Of a DNA stretch of 64,000 bases, positions 33,972 through 42,242 are shown in pieces. Origin of the DNA: Arthrobacter subterraneus. Lineage in GTDB: Bacteria; Actinomycetota; Actinomycetes; Actinomycetales; Micrococcaceae. The position numbers and the translations under genes are program-made. Below the pieces are notes generated by a model. It was not told the DNA's origin and made no database searches. It worked only from the letters and a program-made list of their open reading frames with translations. Location of the stretch: assembly GCF_900099735.1 (NCBI RefSeq), contig NZ_FNDT01000011.1:46745-110744 (forward strand), given 5' to 3'. Every line of letters starts with the position of its first letter. Positions within the stretch are counted from its first letter, which is position 1.

Positions 33972-35462
33972 TCAGCCGCGCGGGATGGCCATGTACTTGG
34001 TCTCAAGGAATTCTTCGATGCCCGCGCGCCCGCCTTCACGGCCCAGGCCGGAGGCCTTTATCCCACCGAAGGGTGCCGCAGGGTTGGACACGATGCCGGT
34101 GTTGAGGCCCACCATGCCGACTTCCAGGGCGTCGCCCACGCGGAAGCCGCGATCCACGTCCTGGGTGAAGAGGTAGCCCACCAGACCCCACGGGGTGTCA
34201 TTGGCCAGCCGGATCACTTCTTCTTCAGTGTCGAACGGGACCACGGGAGCCACCGGCCCGAAGATTTCCTCGCTCATCAGGTGTGATTCCGGGTTGACCC
34301 CGGACAATACGGTGGGTGAGTAGAAGTAACCCGGCCGCTCAGGCCGGGACCCTCCGCAGACCACACTGGCCCCCTTGGCTACGGCATCGTCCACCAGTTC
34401 CTGCACCTTGGTCAGCGCTTTCTCTTCGACCAGCGGGCCGACGTCGGTGCCCTGCTCAGCACCGTCCCCCACCGTCAGTGCGCCGAGGCGTGCAGCGAGC
34501 TTTCGAGCGAACTCGTCTGCTACGGAACTGTGCACGAAAAGCCGGTTCGCAGCAGTGCAGGCTTCGCCCATGTTGCGCATCTTCGCTGCCACTGCTCCGT
34601 CAACAGCCCGGTCCAGGTCCGCATCCTCGAAGACGATGAACGGCGCGTTGCCGCCGAGCTCCATGGAGGAACGCATGACGTGTTCGGCGGCCTGCTCAAG
34701 CAGGCGCACCCCGACGGCGGTCGAGCCGGTGAAGCTGACCTTGCGTGCGATCCCGCTGGACATCCACGGCGAGACGACCTCTGAGGCCTTCGTGGTGCAG
34801 ACAACGTTGAGTACGCCCTTGGGCAGGCCGGCCTCGATGAGGATGTCCACCAGCGCGAGCGAGGACAGCGGGGTGAGGTTGGCGGGTTTGAAGACCATCG
34901 TGCAGCCGGCTGCAATAGCAGGACCGATCTTGCGGGTGCCCATCGCCAGCGGGAAGTTCCAGGGCGTCACGAGAACGCACGGTCCTACCGGTTCCTTCGA
35001 GACGAGGATCCGGTTCTTGCCGTCACCCGTGGTGGTGAGGTCTCCACCGATGCGCACGGCCTCCTCGGAGAACCAGCGGAAGAACTCCGCCGCGTAGGCG
35101 ACTTCGCCCTTTGCCTCAGCGAACGGCTTGCCCATCTCGGAGGTCATGATGAGCGCAAGGTCATCCTGGCGGGCCATGATGAGGTCATAGGCGCGGCGCA
35201 GAATCTCGCTGCGCTCCCGCGGCGAGGTCTTCGCCCACTCCTTCTGCACCCGGCCGGCGGTTTCGATCGCGCGCCTGGCGTCCTCCGGCCCGCCGTCGGC
35301 CACCGTGGCGATGACCTCCTCGGTGGCGGGATTGACGACGTCGAACCGCTTGCCGGAGTCAGCTTCGGTCCACTCGCCGTCGATAAAAAGACCAGTACTG
35401 ACGCCGGCGATGATGTCGCGCGCGCGCTGTGACGCTGCGGTGGCTGTGGTCTGGGTTGTCAT
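33972..35462 (-). CDS. gabD: NAD(P)-dependent succinate/aspartate-semialdehyde dehydrogenase (GabD/DoeC-like)
   Basis: A 496-residue aldehyde dehydrogenase. VTPWNFPLAMGTRKIGPAI, FTGSTAVG (cofactor), MELGGNAPFIVFEDADLD (general-base Glu) and MGEACTAANR (catalytic Cys) are intact. Homology places it with succinate-semialdehyde dehydrogenases, a group that also contains DoeC, the aspartate-semialdehyde dehydrogenase of ectoine breakdown. Given the island, oxidation of aspartate semialdehyde to aspartate is as likely as succinate semialdehyde. The ATG lies 1 nt after the upstream stop (TGA-C-ATG), so translation is coupled. Confidence 0.92.
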   Translation of the reverse strand: MTTQTTATAASQRARDIIAGVSTGLFIDGEWTEADSGKRFDVVNPATEEVIATVADGGPEDARRAIETAGRVQKEWAKTSPRERSEILRRAYDLIMARQDDLALIMTSEMGKPFAEAKGEVAYAAEFFRWFSEEAVRIGGDLTTTGDGKNRILVSKEPVGPCVLVTPWNFPLAMGTRKIGPAIAAGCTMVFKPANLTPLSSLALVDILIEAGLPKGVLNVVCTTKASEVVSPWMSSGIARKVSFTGSTAVGVRLLEQAAEHVMRSSMELGGNAPFIVFEDADLDRAVDGAVAAKMRNMGEACTAANRLFVHSSVADEFARKLAARLGALTVGDGAEQGTDVGPLVEEKALTKVQELVDDAVAKGASVVCGGSRPERPGYFYSPTVLSGVNPESHLMSEEIFGPVAPVVPFDTEEEVIRLANDTPWGLVGYLFTQDVDRGFRVGDALEVGMVGLNTGIVSNPAAPFGGIKASGLGREGGRAGIEEFLETKYMAIPRG

Positions 35463-35463
35463 G

Positions 35464-38400
35464 TCAGGAATCCTTTTCGTTTGAGTTCGGAAGTTTCTGC
35501 AGCACGGGCGACCCGGTTCGGGTCCGCGTGGTCGGCTCTGCAGGGCCGGGGTCGAGCAGCTGGGCGAGGTGGTTTCCCGACCTGTCGTTGTCGAGTTGCT
35601 TGACCTGCATCGCGCAGGAGAAGCCGTCAGTGAGCACCATCGTCTCAGCGCCGGTGCTGCGCAGGGCCGGGGCCAGCGCCTGTTCGGCCACCTGCATGCT
35701 GACCTCGTAGTGCTCCTTCTCGAAGCCGAAGTTGCCCGCCACGCCGCAGCAGCCGGCTGCATCCACGACACTGGAAATGCCGACGGCGGCGAGAGCAGCT
35801 TTCTGGGTTCCGGCTCCGAAGACCGAATATTCATGGCAGTGGGTCTGCAGAACCACCTGTTCAGGCAGCGGCTCCGCAGGAGCGGGAGTCCAGCCTGCCG
35901 CGGCCAGGTCACCGGCGTGCGCCGCGAAGCTGCGCACCCTCGCCGCCACCCGCCGAGCCTGCTCAGTATGGATCAGCTCCGGCAGGTCCTTGCGTAGCGC
36001 CGCGGCGCAACTGGGCTCCACGACCACGATCGGGCGGTCCGTGCCGTCGTCAAGCACTTCTGCCGCGTTGGCCATCAGCTTCCTGGCGGTGTCCAACTGG
36101 CCTGTGGAGATCCAGGTCAGGCCACAGCAGGCGTCCGGCGCACATTCCACCTGATCTTCAGCCTCGGCAAGTACCCGCGCAGCGGCTCCGGCAACCTCCG
36201 GGCGGAAGCCCTTGGTGAAGGTGTCCACGAACAACACCACGCCGTCCGTGGGCCGGCGATGGCCGCCGTCGTGCTTTGAACGGTGTTTCTCCGGCATCCC
36301 CACGCCGGCGGCCGCGACTTCCCGGCGCCATTCGGAGCCGCCGGCGAACCGCGGCAGTGACCGCTCCGTGGTGAGCCCGCCCAGCAGCGCGGCCACCTTG
36401 CCCAGAGGCGTCGTCAGGACGGCGTTGACCAACGGAGCAATCCTTCCGGTGATTGTCAGCCACCGGGGCAGCCAGCCGAGCGAGAAGTGCGACACCGGCC
36501 GGAGCCTGCCACGGTAGTAGTGATCGAAGAACTCCGACTTGTAGGTGGCCATGTCCACGCCCGTGGGGCAGTCACTGGAGCACGCCTTGCAGGAGAGGCA
36601 AAGATCCAGCGCCTCGCGGACCTCCTCCGACTTCCAGCCTTCAGCAACGGTGCGCGCACCCCGGACCATGTCCTGGAGGACGCGGGAGCGTCCGCGGGTC
36701 GAATCCTTCTCATCCCGGGTGGCCCGGTAACTGGGGCACATCACGCCGCCAACATCCGTGCGGCAGCGCCCGACGCCGATACAGCTCTGAACGGCATGCA
36801 CCCACGGATCGAGCCCGCTTCCGGCAGCCTGCGCCGGATCGTGGGTTTCGGTAGCGTCACCGCCTCCGGCATGCAGCGGACGCAGATCGAAGCTGGTGCG
36901 CCATTGCCGTTGCGGCACTCCATCCAGCGCGAGGTTTGCATTCAGCGGATCCGGATCCGTGAGCGTGCCGGGATTCAGGATGCCCACCGGATCCCAGATA
37001 CGGCGGTAGTCCGCGAACGCCTCAAGCATTCGCGGCGTGTACATGAGCGGCAGCAGCTGTGAGCGGGCACGGCCATCCCCGTGCTCGCCGGACAGCGATC
37101 CGCCGTGGCGCACCACAAGCCTTGCCGCTTCGCCGGAGAACTCCTCGAAAACGGCTCTGCCCTCTTCGGTACGCAGATCATAGGTGATGCGGATGTGCAT
37201 GCAGCCGGCGCCGAAGTGCCCGTACATCACGCCCTGCAGCCCGAAGCGCGCCAGCAGTTCCCGGAACTCCGCCAGGTAACCGGCAAGCTTCTCCGGCGCA
37301 ACCGCGGAGTCTTCCCAGCCGGGCCATGATTCACCCCCGGTGGCGAGGCGGAAGGAGAGGCCGGCGCCGTCCTCCCGGACCCGCCACAGCGAGGCCCTCT
37401 CCACGCTGTCCGGTACCGTGCGCCCGTCAACCAGGCGACCGTTGCCCTGCAACCGTGCAAGCAGGCGTTCAGCTTCGGCGGCAACCGCTGAGGGGTCATC
37501 GCCGTCGAGGTCCACGTACAGCCAGGCCTTACCGTCAGGCAGCCCCGTCACGGCAGCCGCACCGCGGCGGAAGCGCATAGTGTCGACAATGGCCTCGTCG
37601 ATGCCCTCTACAGCAGCGGGCGAAAACTCCAGGATGGTTTCGATATCCCGCGCGGCGTCCACCACATCCGCGTAACCCAGGCAGACCAGCAGTGCGCTGG
37701 CAGGCTTGGGCACGAGCTTCATCCGGGCGCCGGTGACAACAACGCAGGTGCCCTCGGATCCGGCGAGGGCACGGGCTACGTTGAAGCCGTTTTCGGGCAG
37801 CAGGTTCCCGAGATGGTAGCCCGATACCTGCCGCTGGATCCGTCCCAGTTCCGTCCGGAAATCAGCCAGGTTTCTATGCGCCAGGTCCTTGAGTTCATGT
37901 GTCAGGGCAGTTGCTCGGGCCACCGAGTTCGCATCGGCGGCGTCCGTGGCGCGCAGGCCGGTTTCCGTGGCGGTGAGCCGGGCACCGTCGGAAGTAACGA
38001 CGTCGATCTCCGCCACGTGGTCGGAGGTGCGCCCATAGCGCACGGAGTGGTTACCGCAGGCATCATTGCCCAACGACCCGCCCACCGTGGCACGGTTCTT
38101 CGAAGAAGGGTCAGGCGCGAAGGTCAGACGGCCTCCTGTGGCCTTCTCCACCTCGCGGGAGAGAACGGCGAGCACGACACCGGGTTCCACATCCGTTGTA
38201 CCGGACGCCTCATCGACGCTGCGGATCCGGTTCATGTGCCGAGAGAAGTCCAGCACGATTCCCGGACCGACGGCGTTGCCGGCCATGGATGTGCCACCGC
38301 CCCTGCTGATCAGCGGAGTACCGGTTTCGCGGCATACCGCCAGTGTGGTGAGCACATCATCAGTGGTCCGCGGAAACACGACGGCGAGCGGCGGCAGGCG

Positions 38401-38628
38401 GTAGTTGGACGCGTCATACGAGTACTCGGCCAGTCGGCGCGGGGAGGTATCGGCGGTGATACCCGCTGCGGAGAGTCGGTCAAGCGCTCTTCGCTGCGGG
38501 CCGGTGGTTCCGCCGGGGGGCGCCGCGACCTTGGGTCCGGAGGGCTCGCTGACCCGCGTTCCGGAGCTCAGCGGGCTCTGATCCGGGGCGCCCCCCGGCT
38601 GCGCACTGAGCGGTGAAACGTCAGTCAT
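35464..38628 (-). CDS. FAD-binding and Fe-S D-2-hydroxyacid dehydrogenase (YdiJ-like fusion)
   Basis: A 1054-residue fusion. Residues about 45-590 are a PCMH/FAD-binding-4 oxidase of the D-lactate/D-2-hydroxyglutarate dehydrogenase type (PLISRGGGTSMAGNA, GGSLGNDACG, metal-binding GHFGAGCMHIR, SGEHGDGRARS, NPGTL). Residues about 630-740 carry two Fe-S clusters (CIGVGRC...MCPSY, CLSCKACSSDCPTGVD). The C-terminus has CCG-type domains (PSCAAALRKDL, GCCGVAGNFG). It passes electrons from a D-2-hydroxy acid to the quinone pool. The extra 45 N-terminal residues are Pro/Gly-rich. Second gene of the gabT operon, 8 nt after gabT. Confidence 0.9.
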   Translation of the reverse strand: MTDVSPLSAQPGGAPDQSPLSSGTRVSEPSGPKVAAPPGGTTGPQRRALDRLSAAGITADTSPRRLAEYSYDASNYRLPPLAVVFPRTTDDVLTTLAVCRETGTPLISRGGGTSMAGNAVGPGIVLDFSRHMNRIRSVDEASGTTDVEPGVVLAVLSREVEKATGGRLTFAPDPSSKNRATVGGSLGNDACGNHSVRYGRTSDHVAEIDVVTSDGARLTATETGLRATDAADANSVARATALTHELKDLAHRNLADFRTELGRIQRQVSGYHLGNLLPENGFNVARALAGSEGTCVVVTGARMKLVPKPASALLVCLGYADVVDAARDIETILEFSPAAVEGIDEAIVDTMRFRRGAAAVTGLPDGKAWLYVDLDGDDPSAVAAEAERLLARLQGNGRLVDGRTVPDSVERASLWRVREDGAGLSFRLATGGESWPGWEDSAVAPEKLAGYLAEFRELLARFGLQGVMYGHFGAGCMHIRITYDLRTEEGRAVFEEFSGEAARLVVRHGGSLSGEHGDGRARSQLLPLMYTPRMLEAFADYRRIWDPVGILNPGTLTDPDPLNANLALDGVPQRQWRTSFDLRPLHAGGGDATETHDPAQAAGSGLDPWVHAVQSCIGVGRCRTDVGGVMCPSYRATRDEKDSTRGRSRVLQDMVRGARTVAEGWKSEEVREALDLCLSCKACSSDCPTGVDMATYKSEFFDHYYRGRLRPVSHFSLGWLPRWLTITGRIAPLVNAVLTTPLGKVAALLGGLTTERSLPRFAGGSEWRREVAAAGVGMPEKHRSKHDGGHRRPTDGVVLFVDTFTKGFRPEVAGAAARVLAEAEDQVECAPDACCGLTWISTGQLDTARKLMANAAEVLDDGTDRPIVVVEPSCAAALRKDLPELIHTEQARRVAARVRSFAAHAGDLAAAGWTPAPAEPLPEQVVLQTHCHEYSVFGAGTQKAALAAVGISSVVDAAGCCGVAGNFGFEKEHYEVSMQVAEQALAPALRSTGAETMVLTDGFSCAMQVKQLDNDRSGNHLAQLLDPGPAEPTTRTRTGSPVLQKLPNSNEKDS

Positions 38629-38636
38629 GAGCCGGC

Positions 38637-39914
38637 TCAGGCTCCAGCGGTAGCGGGAACTGCGCCCACAACGGCGCCGACGGCGGCCTCGAAGCGGTCC
38701 AGTCCGGCGGCGATTTCCTCCGCAGTAACTACGAGCGCGGGAATCAGGCGGACTACGTTTCCGGCAGGACCGCAGGTCAACGTGAGCAACCCCTGATCGG
38801 TGGTCGCCTGCTGTACTGCGGCGGCGGTCGATGCATCCGGCTTGCCGTCTTCGCCGGTGAACTCAATGCCGAGCATCAGCCCGCGTCCCCGAACGTCTCC
38901 GATCACCGGGAAGCGGGTCTGGATGTCCTTGAGCCCAGTCAGCAGCTGTTCACCGCGGATACGCGAATTCTCCACGAGATTCTCTTCCTTGACCACTTCC
39001 AGGGTGGCCACGCCGGCGGCGGCGGAGACAGCGTTTCCGCCATAGGTTCCTCCCTGGGATCCGGGCCAGGCCTTGGACATGGTCTCTGTTGAGGCCGCGA
39101 TTGCGGAAATCGGAAATCCTGATGCGATGCCCTTGGCTGTGATGAGAATATCAGGCGTAGCCCTCGAGTACTGGTGACCCCAGAATTTGCCCATACGCCC
39201 GACGCCGGCCTGAACCTCGTCGAAGATCAGCTGGATTCCGTACTTGTCTGCACGCTCGCGCAGGCCCTCCATGAAGGCAGGCGGGGTGGGTAGGTAGCCG
39301 CCGTCGCCGAGGGCGGGTTCGATCAGGAAGGCCGCGGTGTCATTGGGCGCGGTGCGGGTCTGAAGAAGGTAATCCAGTTCCTGCAGGGCGAACCGGACCG
39401 CCGCTGCTTCATCCCACCCGTAGCGGTAGGCGTAGGGGAAAGCCGACATATGGACGCCCGCCATGAGAGGCGAGAAACCGGCGGAGAACTTTGTGCCGGC
39501 AGTGGTCAGGGAGGCCGCTGCCACGGTGCGTCCGTGGAAACCGCCCTGGAAGACGACGATGTTGGGACGTGCAGTCGCCATGCGCGCGAGGCGGATGGCC
39601 GCTTCGACGGCCTCCGACCCGGAGTTGGCGTAGAAGACCGAATCCAGGCCCGCGGGCAGCACTTCGCCGAGCTTCTCAGTCAGTTCGAGCAGCGGCTTGT
39701 GCATGACGGTGGTGTATTGGGCGTGGATGATCTTGCCGACCTGCTCCCGGGCCGCCGCAACCACCTTCGGGTGGCAGTGGCCGGTGCTGGTGACGCCGAT
39801 ACCGGTGGTGAAGTCGAGGTAATCCTTGCCATCGGTACCGTGAATCCAGCTACCGAGAGCATGGTCCACGACAACGGGCGTTGCTTGCTTGAGTGCGGGG
39901 CTGAGCGAGGTCAT
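38637..39914 (-). CDS. gabT: class III PLP aminotransferase (GabT/DoeD-like)
   Basis: A 425-residue omega-aminotransferase. GSEAVEAAIRLAR, GGFHGRT, FDEVQAGVGRMGKFW and the PLP Lys in TAKGIASGFP are present. Homologs transfer the terminal amino group of 4-aminobutyrate to 2-oxoglutarate; the same family includes the diaminobutyrate aminotransferase DoeD. I start at ATG 39914 (MTSLSPALKQ), where homology begins; ATG 39923 and GTG 39935 are in frame upstream. First gene of a four-gene operon (gabT, YdiJ-like, gabD, MHS transporter). An ATTGTCAACAAT operator lies 29 nt upstream. Confidence 0.92.
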   Translation of the reverse strand: MTSLSPALKQATPVVVDHALGSWIHGTDGKDYLDFTTGIGVTSTGHCHPKVVAAAREQVGKIIHAQYTTVMHKPLLELTEKLGEVLPAGLDSVFYANSGSEAVEAAIRLARMATARPNIVVFQGGFHGRTVAAASLTTAGTKFSAGFSPLMAGVHMSAFPYAYRYGWDEAAAVRFALQELDYLLQTRTAPNDTAAFLIEPALGDGGYLPTPPAFMEGLRERADKYGIQLIFDEVQAGVGRMGKFWGHQYSRATPDILITAKGIASGFPISAIAASTETMSKAWPGSQGGTYGGNAVSAAAGVATLEVVKEENLVENSRIRGEQLLTGLKDIQTRFPVIGDVRGRGLMLGIEFTGEDGKPDASTAAAVQQATTDQGLLTLTCGPAGNVVRLIPALVVTAEEIAAGLDRFEAAVGAVVGAVPATAGA

Positions 39915-39920
39915 GCATTC

Positions 39921-39936
39921 CATGATGCAGGTCACA
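39921..39936. promoter_or_regulatory. weak CRP/GlxR-like site at the gabT start
   Basis: On the - strand TGTGACCTGCATCATG: TGTGA-N6-TCA plus two mismatches against TGTGA-N6-TCACA. It overlaps the possible gabT starts. Weaker than the other CRP-like sites in the island. Confidence 0.3.
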
Positions 39937-39943
39937 TTGCAGG

Positions 39944-39955
39944 ATTGTCAACAAT
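39944..39955. promoter_or_regulatory. GntR operator 1 (ATTGTCAACAAT) between gabT operon and D-2-hydroxyacid dehydrogenase
   Basis: Near-perfect palindrome ATTGT-CA-ACAAT, 25 nt before the + strand start at 39980 and 30 nt before gabT. One of seven copies of this word in the island, all in promoter gaps. It overlaps the -35 region of the divergent promoters, consistent with repression. Confidence 0.75.
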
Positions 39956-39979
39956 AGGCTGATCGGGTACCGTTGTGGC

Positions 39980-40984
39980 GTGAGTAACACAAATACCCTT
40001 CCCAAGGTAGTCATCCTCGCCGCCAAGGGCCAGCCCCTCCCCTGCAACCTTGACGCCATCGAGGCGCGGGCAGCCGTCACCGTTACGGACGCCGCCGGCC
40101 TGCCGGAGGCAACTATCGGCGCCGACATCCTCTTCCTGTGGGACTTCTTTTCCTCAGCCCTCAGGGACGCCTGGCCGCAGGCCGACTCACTGCAGTGGGT
40201 CCACGTGGCAGCCGCCGGCGTGGACGCCATGATGTTCGAAGAACTGCAGGCTTCCGACGTGGTCGTCACGAATGCCCACGGCACCTTTGATCAACCCATC
40301 GCGGAATTCGCACTGGCATCCATACTGGCCCATGACAAACAACTGCATCTCAGCAAGAGACTGCAACAGAATTGCGTCTGGCAACACCGGGAGGTGATCC
40401 GCACGGAAGGCTCCCGTGTACTCGTGGTGGGAACGGGCGGCATCGGCCGTGCCACCGGCCGCCTGCTGAGGGCAGTCGGCATGGAGGTCCGTGGCGTCGG
40501 GCGCATCGCCCGCGAGAATGATCCGGACTTCGGCACTGTGCTGTCCAGTTCCGATTTAGCCGAGCATGCAGGATGGGCGGACCACATCATCCTGGTTGCT
40601 CCCCTGACCAGTCAGACCCGGCACCTGATGGACGCCGGCGTCCTGGCGGCCATGAAACCCTCCGCCCACCTGGTGAACCTCGGCCGGGGCGCCCTCGTCG
40701 ATGAACCGGCGCTGATCCGGGCGCTTCGGGAGGGCCGGATCGCCGCCGCGTCGCTCGACGTGTTCAGTGAGGAACCACTACCCGCTGACAACCCGCTGTG
40801 GGACATGGAGAACGTGCACATATCCGCCCACATGTGCGGCGATGTGATCGGCTGGCGGGACACGCTGGCGGAGCAGTTCCAGCACAACCTGGAGCGATGG
40901 CTGCGCGGCGAGGGGCTGGTCAATGTGGTGGACAAGGACCGCGGCTACGTCAGCGGTGCCGCTGCTCTGGCCGACCGAACCTGA
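39980..40984 (+). CDS. D-isomer-specific 2-hydroxyacid dehydrogenase (NAD-dependent)
   Basis: A 334-residue NAD(P)-dependent dehydrogenase interconverting a 2-oxo acid and the D-2-hydroxy acid. Rossmann motif VVGTGGIGRATG at about residues 145-156, signature LVNLGRGALVDEPALIRAL with the catalytic Arg nearby, Glu in EEPLP and the catalytic His in HISAHMCGD. GTG 39980 with TACCGT 6 nt upstream indicates a leaderless start. It is divergent from gabT, sharing operator 1. A soluble reductase beside the membrane-linked YdiJ-type oxidase could form a 2-oxo/D-hydroxy acid pair. Confidence 0.9.
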   Translation: MSNTNTLPKVVILAAKGQPLPCNLDAIEARAAVTVTDAAGLPEATIGADILFLWDFFSSALRDAWPQADSLQWVHVAAAGVDAMMFEELQASDVVVTNAHGTFDQPIAEFALASILAHDKQLHLSKRLQQNCVWQHREVIRTEGSRVLVVGTGGIGRATGRLLRAVGMEVRGVGRIARENDPDFGTVLSSSDLAEHAGWADHIILVAPLTSQTRHLMDAGVLAAMKPSAHLVNLGRGALVDEPALIRALREGRIAAASLDVFSEEPLPADNPLWDMENVHISAHMCGDVIGWRDTLAEQFQHNLERWLRGEGLVNVVDKDRGYVSGAAALADRT

Positions 40985-40997
40985 ATACCCATTTTTG

Positions 40998-41013
40998 TGT
41001 GACCAGAACCACA
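40998..41013. promoter_or_regulatory. CRP/GlxR-like site upstream of doeA
   Basis: TGTGACCAGAACCACA matches TGTGA-N6-TCACA with one mismatch and lies 8 nt upstream of GntR operator 2. Confidence 0.5.
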
Positions 41014-41020
41014 CCGCTAA

Positions 41021-41032
41021 TTTGTAAACAAT
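41021..41032. promoter_or_regulatory. GntR operator 2 (TTTGTAAACAAT) upstream of doeA
   Basis: TTTGT-AA-ACAAT, one base from the full ATTGTNNACAAT palindrome, 26 nt before the doeA TTG start, in the 73-nt gap after the D-2-hydroxyacid dehydrogenase. Confidence 0.65.
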
Positions 41033-41057
41033 CTTCTAGCTCATCGGAGGTATCTTC

Positions 41058-42239
41058 TTGCTGTTCAGCCAGGAAGAGTACGACGCGCGGCTTGCCGGCG
41101 TCCGCTCTCGGATGGCAAAGCAGGGTCTTTCTGCCCTGCTTGTGACCGATCCGTCCAACATCTACTACCTCACCGGGTACAACGCCTGGTCCTTCTACAC
41201 ACCGCAGCTTGTCTTTGTTCCCGCCGACGGACCGATGCTGCTGTTTGCCCGCGCCATGGATGCCGGCGGCGCCTTTCGCACCACGTGGCTGCCGGAGGAT
41301 TGCATTGTGGGATACCCCGAGCAATACGTGCACCGCCCCCATATCCACCCCTTCGACTGGGTGGCGTTTGCCCTGCGTGAGCGGTTCCTCATCGCCCCGG
41401 CCGCCAAGGGCTGCGTGGGTCTGGAGATGGATTCGCACTTCTTCTCCCCCAAGGCCTACCGCTCCCTGGTCAATGCCATTCCGGAATGGACCCTGGTTGA
41501 CAGTTTCGAGCTGATCAACTGGGTCCGGGTCATCAAGTCACCGACCGAAATCCAGTTGATGCGCGGTGCCGCGCAGGTCTGCATGGCCGCCATGGCGGCC
41601 GCGGTGGAAACTATCGACGTCGGCGTCCGGCAGTGTGATGCCGCAGCCGCCATCAGCCAGGCTCAGATCACCGGCGCCAATGGAATCGGCGGTGATTACC
41701 CCTCCATCGTTCCGATGCTTCCTACCGGAGAAGCCGCCGACACTCCGCACCTCACGTGGAACGATGAACGCTTCGAGACCGGACAGAGTGTCGTCATCGA
41801 GCTGTCCGGGGCCCATAAGCGTTACCACACGCCGCTGGCGCGGACCCTTACACTCGGTCCTACCCCTTCGAACGTCGCCAAGCTGGCGGAGGCAGTCTCC
41901 GACGGCATCAACGCCGTGCTGACCGAGGTGAAACCAGGAGTTCCCGTGCGCGAACTAGCGCGCACCTGGAACTGGACCCTCGCCAAATACGGCCTCGAAA
42001 AGCCATCCCGGATCGGTTACTCCATCGGGATCGGCTACCCGCCGGACTGGGGCGAAAGAACCATTTCCATCCGCTCCGAGGATGAATCCGTCCTCGCCGA
42101 AAACATGACCTTCCATCTCATCGGAGGAATGTGGATGGATAACTACGGCTACGAGCTGTCCGAGTCGATCCGCGTCACGTCCGACGGCGTCGAAACCTTC
42201 ACCAGCTTCCCCCGCGAACTGCTCCAGAAAGGCAGCTAA
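41058..42239 (+). CDS. doeA: M24 family ectoine hydrolase-like protein (DoeA/EutD)
   Basis: A 393-residue M24 (creatinase/aminopeptidase P-fold) protein. It shares long characteristic segments with DoeA/EutD, which opens the ectoine ring to N-acetyl-2,4-diaminobutyrate: LLVTDPSNIYYLTGYNAWSFY, the GGDYPSIVPMLPTGE block, PHLTWND, IGYPPDWGERTISIR and MTFHLIGGMWMDNYGYELSES. The usual metal ligands of M24 peptidases are largely replaced, as in DoeA. The start is TTG 41058, supported by CGGAGG 7 nt upstream and no better ATG. First of three coupled genes. Family assignment is from recalled DoeA features; the substrate is inferred. Confidence 0.85.
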   Translation: MLFSQEEYDARLAGVRSRMAKQGLSALLVTDPSNIYYLTGYNAWSFYTPQLVFVPADGPMLLFARAMDAGGAFRTTWLPEDCIVGYPEQYVHRPHIHPFDWVAFALRERFLIAPAAKGCVGLEMDSHFFSPKAYRSLVNAIPEWTLVDSFELINWVRVIKSPTEIQLMRGAAQVCMAAMAAAVETIDVGVRQCDAAAAISQAQITGANGIGGDYPSIVPMLPTGEAADTPHLTWNDERFETGQSVVIELSGAHKRYHTPLARTLTLGPTPSNVAKLAEAVSDGINAVLTEVKPGVPVRELARTWNWTLAKYGLEKPSRIGYSIGIGYPPDWGERTISIRSEDESVLAENMTFHLIGGMWMDNYGYELSESIRVTSDGVETFTSFPRELLQKGS

Positions 42240-42242
42240 GCC

